Of a stretch of 64,000 bases of DNA, positions 50,150 to 59,931 are shown piece after piece; positions within the stretch are counted from its first letter, which is position 1, and each line of letters opens with the position of its first letter. A program made the position numbers and the translations under genes. The DNA comes from an uncultured Eubacteriales bacterium (GTDB lineage: Bacteria; Bacillota; Clostridia; Oscillospirales; Acutalibacteraceae), in NCBI GenBank assembly GCA_934457095.1, contig CAKSHJ010000001.1, positions 62,001 to 126,000 of the forward strand, given 5' to 3'. The notes beneath the pieces are model-generated. The model worked only from the letters and a program-made list of their open reading frames with translations. It made no database searches and was not told the origin of the DNA.

Positions 50150-50787
50150 ATCCCTTTTGCCTCCTTTGCCTGTTCCATTTGCGCAATTAACGCTTCTATT
50201 TTCTGCTTGCGCAACTTCATGCTTGCGGTATTTACAATCAATCTTGCCGAAATATCACATACCGTCTCAATTACGGCAAGTCCGTTTTCTCTTAACGTAG
50301 AGCCGGTTTCCACAATATCGATAATGGCGTCCGAAAGCCCCAAAAGCGGCGCCAGTTCCACCGACCCTTCTATTTTAATGATATTTACATCCATGCCCTT
50401 GCCCTGAAAAAAAATACGCGCCACATTGGGGTATTTGGTGGCAATGGTTTTGGAGGCATAGCCGCTGTAAAAATTGCTGTTCTTGGGCGCTGCCAAGGCA
50501 AATTTACATTTGCCGAAACCTAAATCCAATACCTCATAAAAACCGGTACCGTTTTCCATAATGGTATCCTTGCCTACCACGCCCAAATCGCATACTCCGT
50601 GCTCTACATAGGTAATTACATCGGCTGCCTTTGCCAGCACTACCTCAAACTGATGCTCGCCGATAGGTAAAATAAGCTTTCTGCCCTTTTCATGCACTGC
50701 GGTGCAATCATACCCGATGCGTTCAAGCATTTGTATTGTATCTCGCTCCAGCCGCCCTTTGGTCAGAGCTATTCGCAATGGTTTCAT
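50146..50787 (-). CDS. hisG: ATP phosphoribosyltransferase, short form
   Basis: 213 residues: lacks the C-terminal regulatory ACT-like domain of long HisG, so it needs HisZ, encoded just upstream. LRIALTKGRLERDTIQML, DLGVVGKDTI, and DAIIDIVETGSTLRENGL (PRPP-binding). First step of the pathway. Confidence 0.97.
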   Translation of the reverse strand: MKPLRIALTKGRLERDTIQMLERIGYDCTAVHEKGRKLILPIGEHQFEVVLAKAADVITYVEHGVCDLGVVGKDTIMENGTGFYEVLDLGFGKCKFALAAPKNSNFYSGYASKTIATKYPNVARIFFQGKGMDVNIIKIEGSVELAPLLGLSDAIIDIVETGSTLRENGLAVIETVCDISARLIVNTASMKLRKQKIEALIAQMEQAKEAKGI

Positions 50788-50800
50788 TCGGGTTCACCGC

Positions 50801-51994
50801 CTATTCCGTAAAGGTTTCAACCGTTTGCCCCACAAAGTCAATTCTGGCAATGCCCAGTTGCTTTGCATAAGCAATGGCTTCTTCTCTGGTTGAAAACACG
50901 CTGTTTTCGCACCGTTTATTCTGTCCTGTTAAATCCGCTGCGTGGCAAAGCGCTTTCATTTCAAAGCCATCATCGGCATGTACCAACACATCTATGCCTA
51001 AAGGTCGCTCTCCCTTGCCCCGGCCAAGCATATTTTGCGTAATAGCATCCACGTCAATTGCAAAACCGATCGCCGGCAGCGGAGCGTCAAAACCCGCCAA
51101 CAGGTTGTCATACCTGCCGCCGGTTAAAACGGCGTCGCCACAGCCCTGCGCGTAAGCGCTGAATACAATATCGGTATAATAATCGGTTCTTTGTACCAGT
51201 CCCAAATCTATCATAATATGGTCGCCGATGCCAAGGTCCGTTAAAGCCGTATAAAGCTCTTGCAAGTAATTTAAAGTTTCCACCGAGGTTTCATCAATAC
51301 AGAGTTGCTCGGCTTCTTTTAAAATTTCGGCTCCGCCAAATAAACGCGGCAAACGACGCATCGCCGTTACCGACTCGCTTTGCCCCAATTTATCCAGCGC
51401 CATGTCCAGCGCCGTATAATTTTTGGCTTCTATGTAGCGGCGAATATCTTCTCTTACCGTTTCGTCAATGGGCAACTGTGCCGCAATCGCCTTAAAAAAA
51501 CCGGCGTGTCCCAATTCTATGCGAAAATTTGGTACGCAGCGGCTGAGCGCTTCTATGGCAATTGCCAAAACCTCCAGGTCTGCTCTGCGCCCCCTCGCAC
51601 CTAAAAGCTCTATGCCCGCCTGCATCACCTCGTTGTTGCGACCGGTAAGACCGGGGTTATTACAGTAAATAGGCTGATTATAGTAAAGACGGATAGGTTT
51701 TGGCAAGTTTTGCAGACGGGTCGCGGTGAATCTTGCAATCGGCATGGTGGAATCCGGACGCATACACACCAGTCGCCCCTGTCTGTCGCTCATTTTATAC
51801 ATGACCTCCTGCAGAATGCCGCAAGAGCCGGTATTAAATACATCGTAAAATTCCAGTCCCGGTGTTATCACCTCGTGAAAGCCGTGAGAAGTAAATACCT
51901 CTGCCAGCATTTGCTCTACCTTGCGCCGGGTCAGACACTCCTCAAACAGCAAATCTCCGGTTCCCTCCGGAGTAATTTTATGGTATTTTCTCAT
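50801..51994 (-). CDS. hisZ: ATP phosphoribosyltransferase regulatory subunit
   Basis: 397 residues, class II aminoacyl-tRNA synthetase-like fold related to HisRS. ITPGLEFYDVF, VCMRPDSTMPIARFTATRLQ, RLYYNQPIYCNNP, VLTGGRYDNLLAGF. The catalytic HisRS motifs are modified and no anticodon domain is seen; a C-terminal ~80-residue extension is present. First gene of the operon with a short leader and no T-box. Confidence 0.95.
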   Translation of the reverse strand: MRKYHKITPEGTGDLLFEECLTRRKVEQMLAEVFTSHGFHEVITPGLEFYDVFNTGSCGILQEVMYKMSDRQGRLVCMRPDSTMPIARFTATRLQNLPKPIRLYYNQPIYCNNPGLTGRNNEVMQAGIELLGARGRRADLEVLAIAIEALSRCVPNFRIELGHAGFFKAIAAQLPIDETVREDIRRYIEAKNYTALDMALDKLGQSESVTAMRRLPRLFGGAEILKEAEQLCIDETSVETLNYLQELYTALTDLGIGDHIMIDLGLVQRTDYYTDIVFSAYAQGCGDAVLTGGRYDNLLAGFDAPLPAIGFAIDVDAITQNMLGRGKGERPLGIDVLVHADDGFEMKALCHAADLTGQNKRCENSVFSTREEAIAYAKQLGIARIDFVGQTVETFTE

Positions 51995-52042
51995 ACGCTT
52001 ACCACCGTTCGTTTTGTCTATTTACCACTTTATCACACTAAT

Positions 52043-52071
52043 ATAATAACACGCTAAAACAAAAATGTAAA
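52043..52071 (-). promoter_or_regulatory. Sigma-A promoter of the his operon
   Basis: TTTACA (52066-52071), 17 bp, TATTAT (52043-52048). The leader is about 40 bases, too short for a T-box. Confidence 0.7.
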
Positions 52072-52097
52072 GAGATAATTTTCAAAAGGGATTTCAC

Positions 52098-55000
52098 TTA
52101 AAACATGCTCATCTGACTGCTCTCGGGCAATCCCTTGAGCGCGCCGGACTGCTGCAGCATTTCAATTACGGTTTTAGAAACCTTTGCCCGTGCCTGTAAA
52201 TCGTCAATGGAAATGTAAGCGCCGCCGCTTTCTCTTGCCAATGCAAGACCTTTGGCCGCGGCATCTCCTACGCCGGCAAGCGAGGCAAACGGCAGTCGGA
52301 TTTTTCCATCCTCCACTAAATATTTCACCGCATCGGACTTGTACAAATCCACCGGCAGCAACGCAATGCCTCGCGCCAACATCTCACTGGCAATTTCCAA
52401 GGTGCTGCGCGTAGCCTCTTCTTTAGCCGTGGCCTCCTTGCCTTTTGCGGCTATCTCCTGCATTTTTCTCTGAACAGCCTCTCTGCCCAGAATCACCGTA
52501 ACACCATCAAAATCCTCACCGCGCACGGTAAAATAGGCTGCGTAATATTCCAGCGGCCTATGTACCTTATACCAGCCTAGGCGCAGCGCCGCAATCATAT
52601 ACGCCGCTGCGTGCGCTTTCGGAAACATATACTTAATTTTCATACAGGAATCCACATACCATTGCGGTACATCATGCTCCCGCATGGTTTGAATATGCTC
52701 CTGCGTCAGCAAAGAGCTCGCTTTACCCTTTCGCACAATTTCCATAATCTTAAACGCCATATTGGGCTCTAACCCCTTGAGCATCAGATAAGTCATAATG
52801 CTGTCTCGCGTACCGATCACCTCGGAAATGGTGCAGGTTTTATTTTTAATCAAATCCTGCGCATTGCCCAGCCAAACATCCGTACCATGAGAAAGCCCGG
52901 AAATCTGAAGCAAATCGGAAAAGGTTTTCGGTTGGGCATCCACTAACATTTGGCGCACAAAATTTGTACCAAGCTCCGGCAAAGAGAGCGTTCCGGTCTG
53001 AGAATCGATATCCTCCGGCTCAACGCCCAGCGCTTTTGTTGAGGTAAACAGAGACATCACCTGCGGGTCGCTCATGGAAACCTCCATCACGGAAATGCCG
53101 GTATAGTCCTCCAAATAACGATAAATACTGGGCACATCATGACCAAGCTCGTCCAATTTGCAAATGGTATCATGAATCGAATGGAAGTCAAAATGCGTGG
53201 TAATATTGTCGGACTTCTGGTCGTTGGCCGGACGCTGCACCGGGCAAAAATCGTAAACCTCCATGCCTCTGGGCACAACCACCATGCCTCCCGGGTGCTG
53301 CCCGGTAGTACGCTTAACTCCGGTACAACCGCCTGCCAAACGAAGTTCCTCTGCGCGGTGCATGGTAATGCCTTTCTCCTCGCAATATTTTCTTACATAG
53401 CCTATGGCAGTTTTGTCCGCAATCGTTCCAATCGTTCCCGCTTTAAACACATTGTTCTTACCGAACAGCGTTTCGGTATAGCGGTGCGCTTCGCTCTGGT
53501 ATTCGCCCGAAAAATTCAAATCAATGTCGGGCGTTTTGTCGCCGTCAAAACCAAGAAAGGTTTCAAATGGAATGGTATGGCCGTCGCGGTTCAACACCGT
53601 GCCGCATTGGGGGCAATTTTTCTCCGGCAAATCAAAACCGGAATCATAACTGCCGTCGGTAATAAATTCACTGTATTTGCAATTTGGGCAAATATAATGC
53701 GGTTCCAACGGGTTTACCTCGGAGATGCCCGACATAGTTGCCACAAAGGAGGAGCCTACCGAACCGCGGGAACCTACTTGATATCCGTGCGCAACGGAAT
53801 CGGCGACCAATTTTTGCGCAGTCATATACAAAACGGAAAAGCCGTGCTTTGTAATGGAGCCCAATTCCTTGTCCAAACGCTTTTGTACAAGTTCCGGCAC
53901 AGGGTCGCCGTAAATTTCTTTGGTACGCTCCCAGGTAATACGCACCAAATCCTCCTCGGCACCCTCAATAAACGGCGGAAATACCCCCGGCGGAATCGGC
54001 GAAACCTCCTCTACCATGTCGGCAATTTTGCGGGTATTGGTAACCACCACCTCATACGCCTTCTCCTTGCCCAGATAGGCAAATTCCTCCAGCATTTCGG
54101 CCGTGGTGCGCATATACAAAGGCGCTTGGTTATCCGCATCGCCAAAACCCTTGCTCGCCATTAAAATTTTTCGGTAATCGGCGTCTTTCGGGTCTAAAAA
54201 GTGAACGTCACAGGTGGCAACTACGGGTTTCCCCAACTCCTCTCCCAATTTCACAATGGTACGGTTGAACTCCCGCAGAGCCTCTTCGTCAGATACCTTG
54301 CCGTCCTGCACCATGAATAAATTATTGCCAATCGGCTGAATTTCCAAATAGTCGTAAAAATCGGCAATTTCCTTTAGCTGCTCCCACGGTTGCCCGCTAA
54401 ACACCGCACGGAACAATTCCCCGGACTCGCAGGCGCTGCCAAGCAGTAAGCCCTCTCGATATTGAATCAGTTCACTTTTGGGGATGCGCGGTTTTTTGTA
54501 AAAATACTCCAAATGCGCCTTGGAAATCAGGCGATATAAATTTTTCAGCCCCGCCTGATTCCGCACCAGAATTATCTGATGCACCGGCTGAATTTTTTTG
54601 GTATCCGCACCGGTTAACGAGGTATTGATGTCCTCTATGGTACGCGCGCCGGTGTCCTCCTGTAGGCGTTGGAGTAAATTTGCCAAAATTTTTGCAAGTA
54701 CGGTGGCGTCGTCGCTGGCGCGGTGGTGCTGAAACGGGTCTAATTTTAAATATTTTGCAACGGTGTCCAATTTGCAATTTTTAATGTCCTTGAGCATGGC
54801 GCGACACATGGGCACGGTGTCTATATACGGGTAGGTAAAATCCATGCCGCAGCGCCCTGCCGCCATACGAATAAACGCCGTATCAAAATTGGCGTTATGA
54901 GCTGCCAGCACAGCCTCCTGCCCGCAAAATTCGTAAAATGCCGCAATCGCCTCCTCCTCACCGGGAGCGTCCTTTACCATATCGTCGGTAATGCCCGTAA

Positions 55001-56438
55001 GCTGCGTAATTTTTTCGGGAATATGCCGCTGCGGATTTACAAAGGTATTAAAGGTTTCTGTAATCTCACCATTTTTCAGCTTCACCGCACCAATTTCAGT
55101 CAAACGGTCGGTATTAGGACTCAATCCCGTGGTTTCCACATCAAAGCAAATGACAGTGTCATTCAGGTCTCGCTGAGAATGCCCCGTTAAAGCCGGTACC
55201 ATATCATTTACAAAATAGGCCTCCACGCCGTAAATCACCTTGAATTCGCCGCCCTTTTTGCGAATTTTCTGTACAGCATTCATCGCATCGGGAAATGCTT
55301 GGGCAACACCATGGTCGGTAATTGCAAGCGCCGGCTGCCCCCACTCATATGCACGGTTAATCAAATCCTGCGCGGTATTGAGACCGTCCATATCGGACAT
55401 ATTTGTATGTAAATGCAGCTCTACCCGCTTTTCCTCCGCCAAATCCACCACCTTAAGCAGTTCCAGCATCGCAATGCCGCGGGCACGACATACGATTTCA
55501 CGGTCATATTTATCGTATTCAATCTCGCCTTGTGTTAAAATGGCGCTACCTTTTTTTAGGTCGTCCAGCTTACGGCAATTTGCAATATCATCTATAATTT
55601 TCAGCGTCATAGAGCCGGTATAATCGGTAATTTTAATCGAATAAATTTTCTTGCTCTTATCGCGGGTCAAACGTTCCTCTATGTCAAAAATTTCACCCCA
55701 TATGGTTACATTCCCTGCATCGGGCGTCACACGGCCGATGGGCATAGCCTTGACCTTTACCGGCTTTCCGTAAAGTTGCTTTGCCGTGTTAGGCAGAGGC
55801 GTAGGCAATAAAGTTTCTTTGGTACGCACCTGTATCGCTTTCGGGTCGGGACGCTCCTGCATAGTTTCCTCATACTGTTCCATTTGCTCTGTAAGCTGTT
55901 CCCGTTTTTGCGTTTCTGCCTGCTGCTGTACACGCTCTATGGCTGGAGCCGTATGCTCATTTGCAGTTAATGTTCCGCTAAATTGCACCGTTACCGGAAT
56001 ACCGAATTCCTCCTGCACCAATCTCTGCAAAGAACGCTCGGTATGGCGAGCCTTGAGCAATTCAAAACCGCCATGCATCAGAGTAATATTCATCTTACCG
56101 TCCTGCACCTGTACCTGCGCATCCTTCAAACAGCCGGTCAAACTCATATCCCGCCGTTTCAGCTCGCAAAACATTTCACTGACATAAGCATCGCAAAAAC
56201 GCTCCTTTGGAAACAGCGGCAGCAACCTAACTCCCTGCAGGCCCAAAGGAGATTTGCCGATGGCTTTTTCCAGCGCGAATAAGTCTTTACGGGATACTAA
56301 ATCTAAAAATGAAACCTGCATGGAAAGCGTACGCACCTGCCGGTTGATTTCTACTTTTTGAATTTCGCCCGCCGCTATGTGGGACGGCAATTTAGAAACG
56401 TCAATATACGGCTGCAAAAAAGTACAAATGGTGTTCAA
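52098..56438 (-). CDS. polC: DNA polymerase III PolC-type alpha subunit
   Basis: 1446 residues. OB domain (about 235-320), PHP domain (VELHLHTNMSDMDG; ALAITDHG), an inserted DnaQ-type 3'-5' exonuclease (VICFDVETTGLSPNTDRLTEIG, HNANFDTAFI, HRASDDATVLA), a zinc motif (CPNC...CPQC), the palm with DIDLNFSG, and fingers and duplex-binding regions. The main replicative polymerase of low-GC Firmicutes. TTG 56438 has only AAGGA at long spacing; no better start is seen. proS, often before polC, is absent. Confidence 0.98.
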   Translation of the reverse strand: MNTICTFLQPYIDVSKLPSHIAAGEIQKVEINRQVRTLSMQVSFLDLVSRKDLFALEKAIGKSPLGLQGVRLLPLFPKERFCDAYVSEMFCELKRRDMSLTGCLKDAQVQVQDGKMNITLMHGGFELLKARHTERSLQRLVQEEFGIPVTVQFSGTLTANEHTAPAIERVQQQAETQKREQLTEQMEQYEETMQERPDPKAIQVRTKETLLPTPLPNTAKQLYGKPVKVKAMPIGRVTPDAGNVTIWGEIFDIEERLTRDKSKKIYSIKITDYTGSMTLKIIDDIANCRKLDDLKKGSAILTQGEIEYDKYDREIVCRARGIAMLELLKVVDLAEEKRVELHLHTNMSDMDGLNTAQDLINRAYEWGQPALAITDHGVAQAFPDAMNAVQKIRKKGGEFKVIYGVEAYFVNDMVPALTGHSQRDLNDTVICFDVETTGLSPNTDRLTEIGAVKLKNGEITETFNTFVNPQRHIPEKITQLTGITDDMVKDAPGEEEAIAAFYEFCGQEAVLAAHNANFDTAFIRMAAGRCGMDFTYPYIDTVPMCRAMLKDIKNCKLDTVAKYLKLDPFQHHRASDDATVLAKILANLLQRLQEDTGARTIEDINTSLTGADTKKIQPVHQIILVRNQAGLKNLYRLISKAHLEYFYKKPRIPKSELIQYREGLLLGSACESGELFRAVFSGQPWEQLKEIADFYDYLEIQPIGNNLFMVQDGKVSDEEALREFNRTIVKLGEELGKPVVATCDVHFLDPKDADYRKILMASKGFGDADNQAPLYMRTTAEMLEEFAYLGKEKAYEVVVTNTRKIADMVEEVSPIPPGVFPPFIEGAEEDLVRITWERTKEIYGDPVPELVQKRLDKELGSITKHGFSVLYMTAQKLVADSVAHGYQVGSRGSVGSSFVATMSGISEVNPLEPHYICPNCKYSEFITDGSYDSGFDLPEKNCPQCGTVLNRDGHTIPFETFLGFDGDKTPDIDLNFSGEYQSEAHRYTETLFGKNNVFKAGTIGTIADKTAIGYVRKYCEEKGITMHRAEELRLAGGCTGVKRTTGQHPGGMVVVPRGMEVYDFCPVQRPANDQKSDNITTHFDFHSIHDTICKLDELGHDVPSIYRYLEDYTGISVMEVSMSDPQVMSLFTSTKALGVEPEDIDSQTGTLSLPELGTNFVRQMLVDAQPKTFSDLLQISGLSHGTDVWLGNAQDLIKNKTCTISEVIGTRDSIMTYLMLKGLEPNMAFKIMEIVRKGKASSLLTQEHIQTMREHDVPQWYVDSCMKIKYMFPKAHAAAYMIAALRLGWYKVHRPLEYYAAYFTVRGEDFDGVTVILGREAVQRKMQEIAAKGKEATAKEEATRSTLEIASEMLARGIALLPVDLYKSDAVKYLVEDGKIRLPFASLAGVGDAAAKGLALARESGGAYISIDDLQARAKVSKTVIEMLQQSGALKGLPESSQMSMF

Positions 56439-56482
56439 GCTGTTTTCAGTCCTTTTCTTTTGGTGTATTTGTATATTATATA

Positions 56483-57529
56483 CTAAATTTTAAGCAATTC
56501 TTGCATAAATTCGTCAAGCAATTGCTCCTGTGCTACCTTTTTTATAATCTTTCCTTTTTTAAAAATCAAACCTTCACCGTCTCCTCCCGCAATGCCAATA
56601 TCAGCCTCCCTTGCCTCCCCCGGACCGTTGACCGCACAACCCATAACCGCTACCTTAATAGGCTTTTTGCAGTCTGCAAGGCGCTTTTCTACCTCATTTG
56701 CAAGGTCAATCAAATCAATTTTCGCTCTGCCGCAACTCGGACACGAAATCATTTGCGGTCCTGTATCACATAGGTTCAAGGCTCTTAAAATGTCCTTACC
56801 CGCTGCAATCTCTTTGACAGGGTCGGCCGTTAGAGAAACCCGAATGGTATCTCCAATGCCGCGCTGTAACAGCGAACCGATACCAATGGCGGATTTGAGC
56901 AAGCCCATACGTTCAGTACCAGCCTCGGTCACTCCCAAATGCAAAGGGTAATCACATTGTTCCGCCGTCATTTCATATGCCCGAATCATGGTATTCACAT
57001 CAGATGATTTAATAGACAATACAATGTCATCAAAATCAAATTTTTCCAGCAGAGCGGCATGGTGTAAGGCGCTCTCACACAAAGCATACGGAGTAGGACC
57101 GCCGTATTTTGCTAAAATTTCCCTTTCCACCGAACCGGAATTAACCCCAATTCGAATGGGAATTTGCTTCTCTCTGCAAATTTGCGCTACAGCCTTTACT
57201 CGGTCGTCAGAGCCGATATTGCCCGGATTGATACGAATTTTGTCAATACCGGCTGAAGCGGCCTCCAGCGCCAATTTGTAGTCAAAATGGATGTCTGCCA
57301 CCAGCGGAATGGAAACGGCTTGTTTGATGGCGGGAATGAGCGCAAGAGCAGCTTTATCCGGAATCGCAACCCGCAAAATTTCACAGCCGGCCTTTTCCAG
57401 CGCCTGTGCTTGCGTGATGTTCGCGGCAATGTCATGTGGTGCGGCATTGAGCATAGACTGCACGCTGATTGGCGCGTTTCCGCCGATTGCAAGCGCGCCC
57501 GCATATACCGTTTTTGCACATCTTCTCAT
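56483..57529 (-). CDS. ispG: 4-hydroxy-3-methylbut-2-enyl diphosphate synthase
   Basis: 348 residues from ATG 57529 (GAGGGTGG 5 bases before; an in-frame ATG at 57550 lacks a Shine-Dalgarno). ISVQSMLNAAPHDI, ADIHFDYKLALEA, KIRINPGNIG, CPSCGRAKIDL and VMGCAVNGPGEAREADIGIAGG (in parts) show the TIM-barrel and 4Fe-4S sites. Sixth MEP-pathway step. It has its own promoter after the rseP terminator, so it may be transcribed apart from dxr-rseP. Confidence 0.97.
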   Translation of the reverse strand: MRRCAKTVYAGALAIGGNAPISVQSMLNAAPHDIAANITQAQALEKAGCEILRVAIPDKAALALIPAIKQAVSIPLVADIHFDYKLALEAASAGIDKIRINPGNIGSDDRVKAVAQICREKQIPIRIGVNSGSVEREILAKYGGPTPYALCESALHHAALLEKFDFDDIVLSIKSSDVNTMIRAYEMTAEQCDYPLHLGVTEAGTERMGLLKSAIGIGSLLQRGIGDTIRVSLTADPVKEIAAGKDILRALNLCDTGPQMISCPSCGRAKIDLIDLANEVEKRLADCKKPIKVAVMGCAVNGPGEAREADIGIAGGDGEGLIFKKGKIIKKVAQEQLLDEFMQELLKI

Positions 57530-57574
57530 GAAAACCACCCTCTTACGCATCGTTCTGATCGCAGTCTTTTTTTT

Positions 57575-57580
57575 ATTATA
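57575..57580 (-). promoter_or_regulatory. Extended -10 promoter element of ispG
   Basis: TATAAT preceded by TGG (extended -10) on the minus strand; no good -35. It lies about 45 bases before the ispG ATG and after the rseP terminator. Confidence 0.55.
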
Positions 57581-57603
57581 CCATTTTTCGCAAATTTTTA
57601 CGA

Positions 57604-57644
57604 GAAAAAACCAACCAAAATTTACAGTAAAGTCGGTTGGTTTT
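57604..57644 (-). terminator. Terminator of the pyrH-to-rseP series
   Basis: Minus strand: stem AACCAACC / GGTTGGTT (extended by A/T) followed by T6. Confidence 0.88.
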
Positions 57645-57663
57645 CTTGCCGTTTTCTATTGCT

Positions 57664-58722
57664 TCAGCCCCACCCCAGAAGACGGGAAATATCTCCGAAA
57701 GTAATAACCACCATAAACGCCATGAGTAAGGCAAAGCCCGCCGCATGTACCCAGCCTTCATATTTGGGGTTCAAAGGCTTACGGCGGATGGCCTCCAGCA
57801 GTAAAAATATAAATCGTCCTCCGTCTAATGCTGGCAGCGGCAACAAATTTACCACACCTAAATTCACGGTAATGAGCATCATAATATTTAAAATATTGTT
57901 CAGCGCCGCCAAAAAGCTGACTTGCAACCCTGCCGAAGCGGCCTCGGAAATAGCGCCGGCTACGCCAACCGGTCCCGAAAGCTGATTAAAACCAAATCGC
58001 CCCGTGACCAAACCAATCAGACTTGACCACACCATACGCACGGTGGAGACTACATCTTTGCCGGCGTTGACCGCGGTGGTAGCAAAGTTTTTTTCTATGG
58101 GAAACACCTTAAAATCCAGCACCGGACTGACATTGCCGTCCATCTCTCTGGTATTGAGCTTCACCCCATGAAAAGTAACCTGCCCGCCGTCTCTGAGCAT
58201 CACAAAATCCACGCTGTTAGGGTCGGCGGTCGAAAGCGCAAATTGTAAATCGGTACCGCTGAAAATACGATAACCGTTAATCGAATAAAATTGGTCGCCG
58301 ATAGAAATACCGGCCTGTTCCAGGGCAGAGCCTTCCTCAGCAAATGCACTGATTCTGGTGGAAACAAAGGCGGGCTGCTGCGCCGAGAGAATAATTGCCA
58401 ACACAAACCCCAGTAAAATATTCATGAACGCGCCGGCACAAACTACCAGCATACGCTTACCCACAATTTGATTGCCAAAGGCCCGCTTATCATCGCTTTG
58501 ACTGTCCTCACCCTCCATGGCGCAAAAGCCGCCCACCGGGAACAGTCGAATCGAATAAGTCGTCTCCTTTTTGCCCCATTTGAGAATGCGCGGCCCCATA
58601 CCGATTGCAAATTCATTGACTCGAATGCCGCACCATTTTGCCATTAAAAAATGACCCATTTCGTGCACGAACACCACGAAAGTAAATGCTAAAATTGCTA
58701 TGAGTATGAGTAGCACAATCAA
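57664..58722 (-). CDS. rseP: Site-2 zinc metalloprotease RseP
   Basis: 352 residues. Membrane helix 1 contains HEMGH (20-24), the zinc site; a PDZ domain lies at about 115-200; the third metal-site region is NLLPLPALDGGRF near residue 295. Intramembrane protease that cleaves anti-sigma factors and signal peptides. TTG 58722 has AAGGAAGGTGA 6 bases upstream. Confidence 0.96.
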   Translation of the reverse strand: MIVLLILIAILAFTFVVFVHEMGHFLMAKWCGIRVNEFAIGMGPRILKWGKKETTYSIRLFPVGGFCAMEGEDSQSDDKRAFGNQIVGKRMLVVCAGAFMNILLGFVLAIILSAQQPAFVSTRISAFAEEGSALEQAGISIGDQFYSINGYRIFSGTDLQFALSTADPNSVDFVMLRDGGQVTFHGVKLNTREMDGNVSPVLDFKVFPIEKNFATTAVNAGKDVVSTVRMVWSSLIGLVTGRFGFNQLSGPVGVAGAISEAASAGLQVSFLAALNNILNIMMLITVNLGVVNLLPLPALDGGRFIFLLLEAIRRKPLNPKYEGWVHAAGFALLMAFMVVITFGDISRLLGWG

Positions 58723-58745
58723 TCAAAATCACCTTCCTTTATGCT

Positions 58746-59894
58746 TTAGCTTACTGCATTTTGCACAAATTGACGGGCTTCGGCATCCGCCTGTAATATG
58801 TCCTCCACCTCGTTGATATTACCCGCAAATGGACGCTGCGATACCTGTGTTACCAGTTTTCCTATCTCCAAAAAGTTAATGCGGTTTTGCAAAAACAATT
58901 TTACCGCTTCCTCATTGGCGCCGTTTATCGCAGCCGGTACAAGACCGCCCCTTGCAAAGGCATTTTTACACGCACACAGACACAAAAAAGTATCGTAATC
59001 CGGTTTATAAAAGGTCAGCTGACCATATTCGGTCAAATCGAGCGCTTTGCACGCGCAAGGGTATCTTTGCGGAAAGGTAACGGCATATTGAATCGGTAAT
59101 CTCATGTCCGGCACCCCAAGCTGTGCCAACACCGAATGGTCACAAAATTCCACCAGCGAATGCACAATGCTTTCTCTGTGTACCACAACCTCCAACCGCT
59201 CCATAGGTACCGAGAACAACCACGCTGCTTCTATTAACTCCAGCCCTTTATTCATCATCGTCGCCGAGTCAATCGTTACCTTGGCTCCCATGTTCCAATT
59301 CGGGTGTTGTAAAGCCTGCTCTGCTGTAACATGCTGTAATTCCGCTTTGGTTTTACCAAAGAAAGGACCGCCCGAAGCCGTTAAAATAATGCGTTTGAGC
59401 TGTTTTGTTCCGGCTTCTCCATTCAAGCACTGAAACACCGCCGAATGCTCGCTGTCCACCGGTAAAATACGCACGCCCTGTGCCTTTGCCTGTTCCATAA
59501 CCAAAGCGCCGCCCGCCACCAGCGTTTCTTTGTTGGCAAGCGCAATGTCTTTTTGGGCGGCAATGGCGGCAAGCGTAGGCTTTAGTCCCACCATGCCCAC
59601 CACGGCATTGAGTACCAAATCTGCCTGCTGTGCCTGTGCCGCCGCACACAACCCCTCCATGCCCGAAACCACCGTTACCGGTAAATCTGCCACGGCAATT
59701 TTCAACTCCTTTGCCGCCTGCAAATCGAAAACTGCGGCAATTTTCGGTCGAAATTCCCGTATTTGTTGTTCCAGCACCTCAATATTGCTGCAAGCAGCAA
59801 GAGCGGTAACTGAAAAACCCAAATTCCGCACCACCTCCAATGCCTGACAGCCGATGGAGCCGGTAGAACCCAATATAGAAAGCTTCTTCTCCAT
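58746..59894 (-). CDS. dxr: 1-deoxy-D-xylulose 5-phosphate reductoisomerase
   Basis: 382 residues. NADPH-binding GSTGSIGCQALEVV, ALANKETLVAGG, LPVDSEHSAVFQCLNG and ASGGPFFGKT, NWNMGAKVTIDSATMMNKGLELIEA (in parts). Second step of the MEP pathway; with ispG and ispH in this window it commits the organism to that route. Confidence 0.98.
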   Translation of the reverse strand: MEKKLSILGSTGSIGCQALEVVRNLGFSVTALAACSNIEVLEQQIREFRPKIAAVFDLQAAKELKIAVADLPVTVVSGMEGLCAAAQAQQADLVLNAVVGMVGLKPTLAAIAAQKDIALANKETLVAGGALVMEQAKAQGVRILPVDSEHSAVFQCLNGEAGTKQLKRIILTASGGPFFGKTKAELQHVTAEQALQHPNWNMGAKVTIDSATMMNKGLELIEAAWLFSVPMERLEVVVHRESIVHSLVEFCDHSVLAQLGVPDMRLPIQYAVTFPQRYPCACKALDLTEYGQLTFYKPDYDTFLCLCACKNAFARGGLVPAAINGANEEAVKLFLQNRINFLEIGKLVTQVSQRPFAGNINEVEDILQADAEARQFVQNAVS

Positions 59895-59931
59895 TAGTAT
59901 TCACCAATCTACTATTTTATTTCACCTGTTT

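Noticed and set aside
51995..52097. T-box or attenuator before hisZ
   Set aside because: The predicted leader is about 40 bases and has no T-box sequence or terminator hairpin.
52089..52104. Degenerate parS-like sequence at the polC stop
   Set aside because: Only 12 of 16 positions match and symmetry is lost; probably chance.
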